Positions 1-5,785 of a stretch of 10,189 bases of DNA are shown in pieces. The translations under genes and the position numbers were made by a program. The stretch is from positions 1 through 10,189 of the forward strand of contig JALNVT010000072.1 of NCBI GenBank assembly GCA_023231265.1, in the 5' to 3' direction. The notes beneath the pieces are model-generated. The model was not told the origin of the DNA. It saw only the letters and a program-made list of their open reading frames with translations, and made no database searches. The stretch comes from Sphaerochaetaceae bacterium. GTDB lineage: Bacteria; Spirochaetota; Spirochaetia; Sphaerochaetales; Sphaerochaetaceae. How positions within the stretch are numbered: the stretch's first letter is position 1; the number at the start of each line of letters is the position of its first letter.

Positions 1-33
1 CTCTCTTATGTTTATGTGTGATAACTACAACAT

Positions 34-53
34 AAAGGGGTTGCCCTTTTTTT
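34..53 (+). terminator. Rho-independent terminator of a gene to the left
   Basis: A six-base-pair stem (AAAGGG at 34-39 with CCCTTT at 44-49) with a four-base loop runs into a stretch of seven T residues (47-53, partly shared with the stem). This is the standard intrinsic terminator layout on the + strand. The gene it ends lies mostly or wholly outside the window; all three forward frames left of it are too short to identify. Confidence 0.65.
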
Positions 54-392
54 ACAATCTTCTAGAAAATATTATTTAGTCAATGTTAATTTAAAATCAC
101 ACAAGAAAAGTGATTGAACCATAATTTCTATAACAATTGAGATTTATTGAGCTTCTTAATTTATAAATGATCTAAAATTAACAGATTTCTAACATTTAAA
201 GAGAAAAGGTTTTATGGACTATTTTTTAGTACTTATAACTAAATATAATTAATTAATAGGTCTATTTGACAATGTGATGCCGCTTTCAATAAAAAGAAGG
301 CTCCTGCAAATTGTTTCTTATGGAAGGTGTATTCTTGTTTTTTTATAATTCCTATTATATACATAGAGTATAGAAATATGTAAGGAGTCAAA
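54..392. other. AT-rich gene-free leader region upstream of arsC
   Basis: No open frame of convincing length or composition is seen on either strand here. The stretch is very AT-rich, with short homopolymer runs. A 12-codon ATG frame at 214-252 preceded by AAAAGG is the only tiny ORF worth noting and is too short to call. A TTGACA hexamer (266-271) and a TATAAT hexamer (344-349) are present, so promoter activity toward the gene at 393 is likely, but the two boxes are not correctly spaced with each other. No tRNA or recognisable structured RNA was seen. Confidence 0.5.
266..293 (+). promoter_or_regulatory. Tentative promoter for the arsC-like gene
   Basis: TTGACA at 266-271 is a perfect -35 hexamer. 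After 16 bases comes AATAAA (288-293), a four-of-six -10. This would leave a leader of roughly 90 bases. An isolated TATAAT at 344-349 lies closer to the gene but has no good -35 at 16-18 bases, so it is the alternative. The gene must have a promoter in this region because a terminator stands at 34-53. Confidence 0.3.
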
Positions 393-794
393 ATGAACAA
401 ACCAAAAGTTGCATTCATATGTGTTCACAATTCTTGTAGATCTCAAATAGCTGAGGCCCTAGGTAAATCATTGGCAGCTGATAAATTTGATTTTTATTCT
501 GCAGGAACAGAAACAAAACCTCAGATAAATCAAGATGCAGTTAGATTGATGAAGGAAATGTATGGTATTGATATGGAGTTAACACAGCGTTCAAAACTTA
601 TAACAGAATTACCACCTATTGATTATGTATTTACAATGGGATGCAATGTTCACTGTCCAGCATTACCTTCAAAAAAACGTGATGATTGGGGATTGGATGA
701 TCCAACTGGAAAGAGTGATGAAGAATTTATCAAAATAATAAAAACAATAGAAGCAAATATTTTGAGTCTTAAGAACTCTGATGTGTATATCTAG
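393..794 (+). CDS. arsC: Thioredoxin-coupled arsenate reductase / low-molecular-weight tyrosine phosphatase family
   Basis: The 133-residue protein has the size and fold signature of the ArsC (pI258-type) and low-molecular-weight protein tyrosine phosphatase family. The P-loop CX5R is at the N-terminus (Cys10 to Arg16, CVHNSCR). The general-acid motif is DDP (Asp102-Asp103-Pro104). Between them, Cys84 and Cys88 in GCNVHCP could form the redox relay that passes the disulfide to thioredoxin. By family knowledge such proteins reduce arsenate to arsenite in the cytoplasm. The relay cysteines are four residues apart, closer than the seven in the classical pI258 enzyme, a variant often annotated simply as ArsC. 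AAGGAG (382-387) sits six bases before the ATG and fixes the start. No arsR, arsB or acr3 gene is nearby, so a phosphatase role cannot be excluded. The esterase gene follows 58 bases downstream, possibly cotranscribed. Confidence 0.8.
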   Translation: MNKPKVAFICVHNSCRSQIAEALGKSLAADKFDFYSAGTETKPQINQDAVRLMKEMYGIDMELTQRSKLITELPPIDYVFTMGCNVHCPALPSKKRDDWGLDDPTGKSDEEFIKIIKTIEANILSLKNSDVYI

Positions 795-813
795 ATATCA
801 ATTATTTTGATAT
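795..813. repeat. AT-rich inverted repeat between arsC and esterase genes
   Basis: ATATCAA (795-801) and TTGATAT (807-813) form a perfect seven-base inverted repeat with a five-base centre, starting right at the arsC stop codon. It lacks GC pairs and a T-tract, so it is a poor terminator. It could be an operator or a weak RNA processing hairpin, or chance in AT-rich DNA. Confidence 0.3.
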
Positions 814-852
814 ACTGAAAATAGAATTAAATCTTAAGAGAGGCCTTTATTT

Positions 853-1665
853 ATGGCAGTGATGGATATTAGAATCTTTTCAAAAATATTGAATAGATTG
901 GTAACATTTAAAGCAATCATTCCTGGAGATGAATTGGATTTCCAGAAACAGTTATATAGCAATGAATTCAAAAGAGATGTAAAAACACTTTATCTTCTTC
1001 ATGGAAGTGAAGGTGATTGTTCAGATTATCTTTATAAAACAAATATTCTTGAACTTGCAACACAGATGAATCTTGCAGTTATAATGCCTTCTGGAGAGAA
1101 TTCTTGGTATGTAAATAAAGAGCAAGATACAGCAAGGTTCAAGACATTTATTGGGACAGAACTTGTTGATTATGTTCAATCAACATTCTCCCTGTCTACC
1201 AAAAAAGAAGATAACTTCATTGGCGGTCATTCAATGGGAGGATATGGAGCAATTTGTATTGGTCTGACTTATTCTGAAAGATTTTCCAAAATATTTGGAA
1301 TGTCTCCTGCGTTGGTCATAAATGATATTACCTCAAAGGTTACTTTGAGAACAAATGAAGAGCTGAAAGGATTTCATTATATATTTGACTCTTTAGAGGG
1401 TCTCAGAGATACAAGTAAAAACCCTGAAGTTCTTATCCAATCAAACATGCTTTATGCCATACCACAACCAAAGGTATTCATCTGCTGTGGTAAGGACGAT
1501 TATTTGATTGAAATGAACAGAGATTTTGAAAAAGTTTTGAAAAAAAGCAACATTGAATATATCTATAAAGAGACAGAAGGCATTCATGACTGGAATTATT
1601 GGAATGAATGGTTGGAACCTTCTATAAAGTGGCTTTTAGATATTGAAGATACTACAAAAAAATAA
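853..1665 (+). CDS. Putative esterase, alpha/beta-hydrolase fold (esterase D / tributyrin esterase-like)
   Basis: The 270-residue cytoplasmic protein fits the putative-esterase family (PF00756 type) that includes S-formylglutathione hydrolase, tributyrin esterase EstA and feruloyl esterases. The expected elements occur in order: an oxyanion-side LLHGSEGD segment (48-55), the nucleophile elbow GGHSMGG with Ser127, a likely acid Asp216 in CCGKDDY, and the catalytic histidine His245 in GIHDWNYW. Length and spacing of the triad are normal for the family. It probably hydrolyses short-chain acyl esters; the substrate cannot be read from sequence. No signal peptide or membrane segment is seen. GAGAGG (838-843) lies nine bases before the chosen ATG, while the in-frame ATG at 862 is eighteen bases away, so the first is preferred. 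The gene lies on the same strand as arsC and may share its transcript. Confidence 0.85.
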   Translation: MAVMDIRIFSKILNRLVTFKAIIPGDELDFQKQLYSNEFKRDVKTLYLLHGSEGDCSDYLYKTNILELATQMNLAVIMPSGENSWYVNKEQDTARFKTFIGTELVDYVQSTFSLSTKKEDNFIGGHSMGGYGAICIGLTYSERFSKIFGMSPALVINDITSKVTLRTNEELKGFHYIFDSLEGLRDTSKNPEVLIQSNMLYAIPQPKVFICCGKDDYLIEMNRDFEKVLKKSNIEYIYKETEGIHDWNYWNEWLEPSIKWLLDIEDTTKK

Positions 1666-1686
1666 TTTCCACTTGATATGGAATAA

Positions 1687-1710
1687 ACAGACTGTCGTCA
1701 GACAGCCTGT
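1687..1710. terminator. Hairpin between convergent esterase and sdpI genes, possibly bidirectional
   Basis: ACAG-A-CTGTC (1687-1696), loop GTCA, GACAG-C-CTGT (1701-1710). On the + strand there is one A/C mismatch; on the - strand that position becomes a G-T wobble, giving an unbroken ten-pair stem. It starts about five bases past the sdpI stop and about twenty past the esterase stop. The downstream T-tracts are short on both strands (TTTATT on -, ATCTTTT on +), so efficiency is uncertain. Confidence 0.55.
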
Positions 1711-1715
1711 ATCTT

Positions 1716-2372
1716 TTACATCTTTTCTTTTTCTTCTTTAGTAAATTCCAAATAGGAATATACAAATGGTACCAAAACCATAACTGCTATGATTGCAAGC
1801 ATAACAAAAATATATATGTTAGAAGGAATTATTAAAGAAAGAAGAGCAATTAATATACCCCCTAATACCCATATCGGAGCTGCCATCTTGTGTGTCTTTC
1901 TCCAAACACTCTCACTTGCCAGTGTCCAAGATGTCTTTATACCCGCACTGTAGTTCTGTTTGAATTTAGGAAGATAATTTCCAATAACAGCCAAGAATAT
2001 TCCAACTAAGAATAGTATTATTTTTGTAACATCAAATTCCTGAACAGCCTTTGCATTGGTTATCATTATAGCAATTATTGCCATGAAAAAAATGTTGAAC
2101 ACAATCCTGAAAATTCCGTATGTCCTTTGAAATTCATCAAAATTCTTTTTCTTTGGATCAATGTGAGTGATCAAGATGAAGAGCAAATTTATACCAATTA
2201 AAATGCCATACATCAACCATATAGTTGATTTACTGCCTCTTCGATCTATCTGTCCACTTGCATTCCAATGAGTTGGAATTATATCTGGAAGAGATCCATA
2301 TACACTGATTATTCCAATGAATGTTAAAATAACGAGAACCAAAGTAACAATATTTGTGTTTTTTTTATTCAT
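1716..2372 (-). CDS. sdpI: SdpI-family integral membrane immunity protein
   Basis: The protein of 218 residues (from the chosen start) has about six hydrophobic helices, near residues 8-26, 51-69, 87-106, 115-132, 165-182 and 185-205. It carries both SdpI-family landmarks: the DUF1648 loop LPDIIPTHWNASGQID (28-43) after helix 1, and the GNYLPK / NY-x-x-GIKTSWTL / VW-x-KTH block (131-161). In Bacillus subtilis SdpI protects against the SdpC killing factor and, when loaded, traps the repressor SdpR at the membrane. Here it directly follows an sdpR-like gene on the same transcript, as in B. subtilis. An ATG at 2387 is also in frame, but GGAG (2385-2382) lies nine bases before the ATG at 2372, and that start overlaps the sdpR stop by eight bases in an ATGAATAA arrangement typical of coupling, so 2372 is preferred. 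No toxin genes sdpA, sdpB or sdpC are in the window, so the inducing peptide is unknown. Confidence 0.88.
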   Translation of the reverse strand: MNKKNTNIVTLVLVILTFIGIISVYGSLPDIIPTHWNASGQIDRRGSKSTIWLMYGILIGINLLFILITHIDPKKKNFDEFQRTYGIFRIVFNIFFMAIIAIMITNAKAVQEFDVTKIILFLVGIFLAVIGNYLPKFKQNYSAGIKTSWTLASESVWRKTHKMAAPIWVLGGILIALLSLIIPSNIYIFVMLAIIAVMVLVPFVYSYLEFTKEEKEKM

Positions 2373-2643
2373 CTTTACTGTCTCCATTTTGTATAAATCC
2401 TGAAAGCCATTTCATTATATCTTCCATTACGGAAGTATTGATTTCATAAATTAGAAAGTTACCATCTCTTTTCTTGGATACAAGATCAGCTTCTTTCAAA
2501 ATCTTGAGATGATGTGATAGCGTTGCTCCCGTGATATCTAATTGAGATAATATATCTCCAACTGACAGTGGCTTTTCTTTCAATAGATCCAAAATCTTTC
2601 TCCTGACTGGATCATTCAATGCTTTGATTGTATCTTGTAGCAT
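2365..2643 (-). CDS. sdpR: ArsR-family winged-helix repressor, SdpR type
   Basis: The 92-residue protein is a minimal ArsR/SmtB-fold winged helix. It opens with the typical ALNDPVRRKILDLL helix (8-21), has the helix-turn-helix near 27-52 (recognition part TGATLSHHLKIL, 38-49), and a wing around 56-67 (SKKRDGNFLIYE). There is no cysteine at all, so the metal-binding ELCVC box of metal-sensing ArsR proteins is absent; this agrees with the SdpR subgroup, which is controlled by sequestration at SdpI rather than by a metal. AGGAG (2654-2650) is six bases before the ATG. The gene is first in an sdpR-sdpI operon and its start is preceded by a strong promoter and three phased palindromes, arguing for autorepression. 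The name rests on the pairing with SdpI and the lack of a metal site. Confidence 0.85.
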   Translation of the reverse strand: MLQDTIKALNDPVRRKILDLLKEKPLSVGDILSQLDITGATLSHHLKILKEADLVSKKRDGNFLIYEINTSVMEDIMKWLSGFIQNGDSKDE

Positions 2644-2656
2644 CTTTCTCTCCTAA

Positions 2657-2698
2657 TCTAATTAGAAGTTTATCTAATTAGAAATATATCTAAATAGT
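2657..2698. promoter_or_regulatory. Triple palindromic operator of sdpRI, 16-bp phase
   Basis: The perfect palindrome TCTAATTAGA occurs at 2657-2666 and at 2673-2682, and a degenerate copy TCTAAATAGT (eight of ten) at 2689-2698. The copies start exactly 16 bases apart. The third covers the -10 box of the sdpR promoter; the other two occupy the presumed transcript start and leader. The most economical reading is an array of SdpR binding sites for autorepression. The sequence and spacing are seen directly; the bound protein is inferred. Confidence 0.75.
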
Positions 2699-2722
2699 AT
2701 TGCAGTTTTATTGCATTGTCAA
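2694..2722 (-). promoter_or_regulatory. Sigma-70 type promoter of sdpRI
   Basis: On the minus strand TTGACA (2722-2717) is a perfect -35, followed by 17 bases and the -10 TACTAT (2699-2694, five of six). The predicted start falls near 2687, inside the operator array, giving a leader of about 45 bases. Confidence 0.78.
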
Positions 2723-2758
2723 TATTTATATCATAAGATTTTATCTGTGACTTTATTA

Positions 2759-2787
2759 CTTACATTGAAGTGTTTTAGGTATATAAT
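2759..2787 (+). promoter_or_regulatory. Promoter of the AhpD-like gene
   Basis: TATAAT (2782-2787) is a perfect -10. CTTACA (2759-2764) lies 17 bases upstream and matches four of six -35 positions. The predicted start near 2794 leaves a very short leader of about 15 bases containing GGAG (2798-2801), seven bases before the ATG. It is divergent from the sdpR promoter, with about 36 bases between the two -35 boxes. Confidence 0.6.
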
Positions 2788-2808
2788 ATAAGAACATGGA
2801 GTATATAA

Positions 2809-3414
2809 ATGGGTAAGAGTGGAAGTAGATTATTTAGTTTGATTGAAGGCTATAAAATTATGTACAGGGCATTCAAGTCCATGCGATTTCTTTCTAAATC
2901 GAAGAATAAAGGACTTGTATCAAAACAATTCAGTGAGAGAATCATGCTTGCAGTAACTGAAGTCAATGGATGTGCAATCTGCAGTTATGCTCATACTCAG
3001 ATGGCTCTTGAAAATGGTCTGACAGGTGATGAGATAAAGCAATTGTTGGGTGGTGCAATGGATGATGTTCCATCAAAGGAGCTTCCTGCAATAATGTTTG
3101 CACAGCACTTTGCTGAAATGAGGGGATATCCAAGTGATAAGGCAAAGAAAGAATTGATTGATGATTACGGTATGGAAACAGCTGAAAGGATAGTGGCCAA
3201 TATTAATATGATAATGCTTGGAAACTGTTATGGAATTCCAGCTGGATCATTTGTCTCACGATTTAACAAGAATTTCAAAGGTGAGGTTGATTCAAGATCA
3301 AATCCACTTTATGAAATAATCATGTTATTGGGTGTTGTGGTTTTCTTACCAATAAGTTTGGTTCATGCTTTCATTGCAAGATTGTTTAGAGCACCAATAC
3401 TGAAGACTAAATAG
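2809..3414 (+). CDS. AhpD-like / carboxymuconolactone decarboxylase family protein with C-terminal membrane segment
   Basis: The 201-residue protein has the alkylhydroperoxidase D-like core, recognised by the active-site motif E-x-N-G-C-x-x-C-x-x-x-H (Glu51, Cys55, Cys58, His62) followed by the helical LENGLTGDEIKQLL stretch. The CxxC suggests a thiol peroxidase or disulfide reductase role in oxidative defence; the true partner and substrate cannot be read from sequence. Beyond the core, residues about 168-190 form a hydrophobic segment ending in basic residues, so the protein is probably anchored by its tail to the membrane with the catalytic part in the cytoplasm. Cys140 (GNCYG) is an extra cysteine. 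The N-terminus (1-35) is basic and amphipathic. GGAG at 2798-2801 fixes the start. It is divergent from sdpRI and a single-gene unit. Family assignment is sure; function is not. Confidence 0.82.
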   Translation: MGKSGSRLFSLIEGYKIMYRAFKSMRFLSKSKNKGLVSKQFSERIMLAVTEVNGCAICSYAHTQMALENGLTGDEIKQLLGGAMDDVPSKELPAIMFAQHFAEMRGYPSDKAKKELIDDYGMETAERIVANINMIMLGNCYGIPAGSFVSRFNKNFKGEVDSRSNPLYEIIMLLGVVVFLPISLVHAFIARLFRAPILKTK

Positions 3415-3438
3415 AACTGAAATCAATATGAATTGGGT

Positions 3439-3470
3439 GGTCCACATTTTATTGTGAACCTCTTCTTTTA
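3439..3470 (+). terminator. Probable terminator between convergent AhpD-like and MFS genes
   Basis: GGTCCACA (3439-3446) can pair with TGTGAACC (3453-3460) around a six-base loop, with one C/A mismatch on the + strand. A T-rich tail TCTTCTTTTA follows. On the minus strand the mismatch becomes a wobble pair but there is no T-tract, so it serves the + gene best. It lies between the two stop codons and may weakly act both ways. Confidence 0.45.
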
Positions 3471-4622
3471 TTTATCTTCAATATCTTTTATTTTTATCAG
3501 TACAATAAGAAGCAATATACAAAGGAATGCTCCAATTGTGTAGGGAATTTTCAGAGCCTCAGATCCAATTAAAGATATGATTAGAGTTAGAATCAATGGA
3601 GAGGAGAACTGCCCCAAAAATTGTGATGCAGACATGATTGACATTATCCCAGTAGACTTTCCTTTCTCTACTTTCTTTATTGCAACTGTATTGAAATAAG
3701 GGACCAAAATACCAAAAGCAATACCATTCAAGAATAGAGCGATTAAGATAATAAAGAAACTTCTTTCAACAGCTAAAATTATGTAAGATAGAGCGAACAC
3801 AATTATTCCAATATATTTAATATTGTGTCCTATGGCCCTGTTTAATCTTCCAAAGAACATAGCAAGAATGAATGCTCCAATAGCCTGCATTGACATAACA
3901 AGACCTATTTGACTTGGTGGAATGAGGCCCTCAACCTTGGAAATTACAGAGAAATTGGTTATGAAAATATAGAATATTACCTGAGTCAGAAACATACCAA
4001 AATAAATAAACTTTCTGATCTGTATGTCTTTTATATTTATTCCATCAGCTTTGGTATTTCCAATTTTAGCTTTTGGTAGAAATATCACAACCAACAGTAT
4101 AACAAGCAGACCAATCAGATATACCAGAAAACTATATCTCCAATTCATGGATGAAAGTATACCTGAGAGTGTCATTGCAACAATACCACCTATGTTGTTC
4201 ATTGCTGATGAATAACCCATCATTGTACCTTGCTGTTCTGGAGAGAAGTAATAAGCTAGAAGACCTGTTGAGAGTGGCATAATCAAACCAACACCAATAC
4301 CCATCAGAGCTCTGCTGCACAGAAGAAGATATACAGTATTGCTCAAACCGCCACTGGCACCACCAACAACATAAATCAGAAGACCTGCAATGGCCAAAGT
4401 TTTGCTATCGAAATACTTTGATACTTTGGAAAAGAGTAAATTTGTCACCACAATAAAGATTGCTGGTAGGCTCGATACCATCTGTATCAGCACAGGACTT
4501 GCATCGCTATAAAAAGCTTTTATCTGTCCAAGTGCAGGCGATACCGCAGCTCCAGCCATAACGGTTACAAACGACAAACTGAGTATTGTAATCTGAAGAC
4601 TCTTTTTATTATTTTCTGACAT
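3468..4622 (-). CDS. Major facilitator superfamily efflux transporter, drug:H+ antiporter type
   Basis: The 384-residue protein is almost entirely hydrophobic helices, consistent with a 12-helix MFS permease. It begins in helix 1 (about 10-30). The loop between helices 2 and 3 (SKVSKYFDSKTLA, 65-77) is a degenerate motif A. Helix 4 carries the proton-coupling motif R-x-x-x-G-x-G-x-G (Arg104, Gly108, Gly110, Gly112). Helix 5 has a MNNIGGIVA segment resembling the antiporter motif region. This suggests a proton-driven exporter of small hydrophobic compounds; the substrate is unknown. Its start overlaps the marR-family gene by 14 bases, with AAGGA about nine bases upstream inside that gene, so the two are translated from one message. 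The context of a MarR regulator with an efflux pump is the classical drug-inducible layout. Confidence 0.85.
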   Translation of the reverse strand: MSENNKKSLQITILSLSFVTVMAGAAVSPALGQIKAFYSDASPVLIQMVSSLPAIFIVVTNLLFSKVSKYFDSKTLAIAGLLIYVVGGASGGLSNTVYLLLCSRALMGIGVGLIMPLSTGLLAYYFSPEQQGTMMGYSSAMNNIGGIVAMTLSGILSSMNWRYSFLVYLIGLLVILLVVIFLPKAKIGNTKADGINIKDIQIRKFIYFGMFLTQVIFYIFITNFSVISKVEGLIPPSQIGLVMSMQAIGAFILAMFFGRLNRAIGHNIKYIGIIVFALSYIILAVERSFFIILIALFLNGIAFGILVPYFNTVAIKKVEKGKSTGIMSIMSASQFLGQFSSPLILTLIISLIGSEALKIPYTIGAFLCILLLIVLIKIKDIEDK

Positions 4623-5046
4623 TGGTGTTTTCCTTCAGTGCATTCTGACTCATTATTTCCAAATTGGAATATCTCTCATCAATTTCTTCTTGGCTCAGAC
4701 CTTCGGTGAGTATATCTGTCCAATTTGTCAATTTTTGAACAATAATGGGCTTCACTTCTTTTCCTCTTTCTGTAAGTTTAAGAAGATACTCTCTCTTATC
4801 ATCAGGATTCTTCAATCTTTCTATAAAACCTTTCTCTACCAGAGATTTTATGGCTCTGGTGGCAAGGGATTTATCAATTACAAAAGAATCACAGATTTCC
4901 TGCTGATTGCAGCTTTTTCCTTCATCAATATTTACAATAAATATATATTCAGAGGGCATTATATTTAAATCCTTGAGCTCTCTTGTTATGTATATGTTGA
5001 ACTGTCTGTACAATATGGATATTTCTTTTCCGATACTTATGTGCAT
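4609..5046 (-). CDS. MarR-family transcriptional repressor
   Basis: The 145-residue protein (from the chosen start) has the MarR fold: N-terminal dimerisation helices, a helix-turn-helix near 46-72 (CNQQEICDSF then DKSLATRAIKSLVEKGFI), and a wing with the family's acidic-basic signature NPDDKREYLLKLTERG (80-95, with Asp83 and Arg85). A TTG at 5076 could extend the frame by ten codons, but that codon lies inside the -10 box and operator. AAGAAGG (5058-5052) sits five bases before the ATG at 5046, so the shorter start is preferred. MarR proteins bind palindromes as dimers and release DNA on binding phenolic or drug-like ligands. It heads an operon with the MFS pump, and two operator-like repeats cover its promoter, so autoregulated, ligand-induced efflux is the likely role. 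Cys46 and Cys52 could allow redox sensing, but this is speculative. Confidence 0.87.
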   Translation of the reverse strand: MHISIGKEISILYRQFNIYITRELKDLNIMPSEYIFIVNIDEGKSCNQQEICDSFVIDKSLATRAIKSLVEKGFIERLKNPDDKREYLLKLTERGKEVKPIIVQKLTNWTDILTEGLSQEEIDERYSNLEIMSQNALKENTNVRK

Positions 5047-5060
5047 AGATGCCTTCTTAA

Positions 5061-5080
5061 ATAGTTGATATGTCAACTAT
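5061..5080. promoter_or_regulatory. MarR operator O1, perfect palindrome over the -10 box
   Basis: ATAGTTGA (5061-5068) and TCAACTAT (5073-5080) are perfect inverted arms of eight bases around the centre TATG. The 20-bp length suits a MarR dimer. It overlaps the -10 of the marR promoter and the likely transcript start, so a bound dimer would block RNA polymerase. Confidence 0.78.
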
Positions 5081-5103
5081 ATTAGTACCTACTTGTGTGT
5101 CAA
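5076..5103 (-). promoter_or_regulatory. Sigma-70 type promoter of marR-MFS operon
   Basis: On the minus strand TTGACA (5103-5098) is a perfect -35 and, after 16 bases, TATAGT (5081-5076) is a five-of-six -10. The predicted start near 5069 leaves about 23 bases of leader with the ribosome site at 5058-5052. Confidence 0.72.
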
Positions 5104-5107
5104 CTAT
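5090..5107. promoter_or_regulatory. MarR operator O2, degenerate second copy over the -35 box
   Basis: TGTCAACTAT (5098-5107) repeats the right ten bases of O1 exactly, 27 bases away. Its left arm TACTTG (5090-5095) matches the O1 arm TAGTTG at five of six positions, with a centre one base shorter. It covers the -35 hexamer. It may be a weaker second dimer site. Confidence 0.6.
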
Positions 5108-5137
5108 AAAAAAACTGCCCCATATCAATTGGAGCAG
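5108..5137 (-). terminator. Rho-independent terminator of the yjbR-acetyltransferase operon
   Basis: On the minus strand CTGCTCCA (5137-5130), loop of seven, TGGGGCAG (5122-5115) with one G-T wobble, then seven T residues (5114-5108). It stands about 30 bases past the acetyltransferase stop and directly against the marR promoter, insulating the two reverse operons. Confidence 0.85.
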
Positions 5138-5167
5138 CTGCAACGGACTATTATTACCAGTTAATCA

Positions 5168-5785
5168 TCAGTCTAAAGGAAGATCTATTTCCATATCTCT
5201 GTTGTAGAATTTATCATCTCTCTCATTTATTTTTCTAGAGACCTTGCATGGATTTCCAAAGGCTATTACATTTTCTGGAACATCTTTTGTAACAATTGAT
5301 CCAGCACCAATGATGCTGTTCTTGTGGATGGTGACTCCAGGAAGAACACTCACTCCTGCTCCAATCCAAACATTGTCCTCAATTGTTACAGGAAGATTGT
5401 ACTGACATCCTTTTTCTCTTAAAGCTGGACTTATAGGATGACATGCAGTTGCTATTGTTACATTTGGTCCAATCATCACATTGTTACCAATTTTTATTTC
5501 AGCATCATCTACCAATGTTAAGTTAAAATTTGCATAGAAGTTGTCTCCAATTGAAACATTTGCTCCTCCCCAGTTGGCATGGAGTGGTGGTTCAATAACA
5601 CAGTTCTCTCCCAATCTTTTGAACAACTCATATAGGAGTTGGAATCGTCTTCCATCTTCAGAAGGCCTTGTGTTGTTGAAATCTTTTAAGGTCTCAAGTT
5701 TCTTAACTTTTCCTTCTAAAAATGCATCTGATTCGAAGTAGAGCATCTTGTTCTGCATTCTATATATTATGTCTTCTTTTTTCAT
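5168..5785 (-). CDS. Sugar O-acetyltransferase, maltose/galactoside acetyltransferase (Maa/LacA) type
   Basis: The 205-residue protein has the two parts of Maa/LacA enzymes. The N-terminal Mac domain (about 5-62) is helical, with FNNTRP (36-41) and RRFQLLYELFKRLG (46-59). It leads into PPLHANWGGANVSIG and then a left-handed beta-helix of hexapeptide repeats (about 75-180), for example IKIGNN, VMIGPN, VWIGAG, SIIGAG. His116 in ATACHPISP is the catalytic base of the family, and NFYANFNLTLVDD (82-94) is the acceptor-site strand. It should transfer acetyl from acetyl-CoA to a sugar hydroxyl, as a cytoplasmic trimer. The sugar cannot be told. AGAGG (5797-5793) lies seven bases before the ATG. The start overlaps the end of the yjbR-like gene by 26 bases, so the two are cotranscribed, and a strong terminator follows. 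Confidence 0.88.
   Translation of the reverse strand: MKKEDIIYRMQNKMLYFESDAFLEGKVKKLETLKDFNNTRPSEDGRRFQLLYELFKRLGENCVIEPPLHANWGGANVSIGDNFYANFNLTLVDDAEIKIGNNVMIGPNVTIATACHPISPALREKGCQYNLPVTIEDNVWIGAGVSVLPGVTIHKNSIIGAGSIVTKDVPENVIAFGNPCKVSRKINERDDKFYNRDMEIDLPLD

Noticed and set aside
178..194. TTAACA and CTAACA 11 bp apart (178-183, 189-194), resembling a Pho-box pair upstream of the arsC-like gene.
   Set aside because: Only two half-sites, about 200 bases from the gene, in very AT-rich DNA and without a correctly placed -10; chance occurrence is likely.
214..252. A 12-codon ATG frame preceded by AAAAGG, possible leader peptide.
   Set aside because: Too short to separate from chance, and no attenuator hairpin follows it.
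4690..4968. Open forward frame of 92 codons over the marR-family gene.
   Set aside because: Antisense shadow of the MarR winged-helix region, with no ribosome site evident and no family resemblance.
5046..5076. TTG-initiated ten-residue N-terminal extension of the MarR-family protein.
   Set aside because: The TTG falls in the promoter -10 and operator, while the ATG at 5046 has AAGAAGG five bases upstream.
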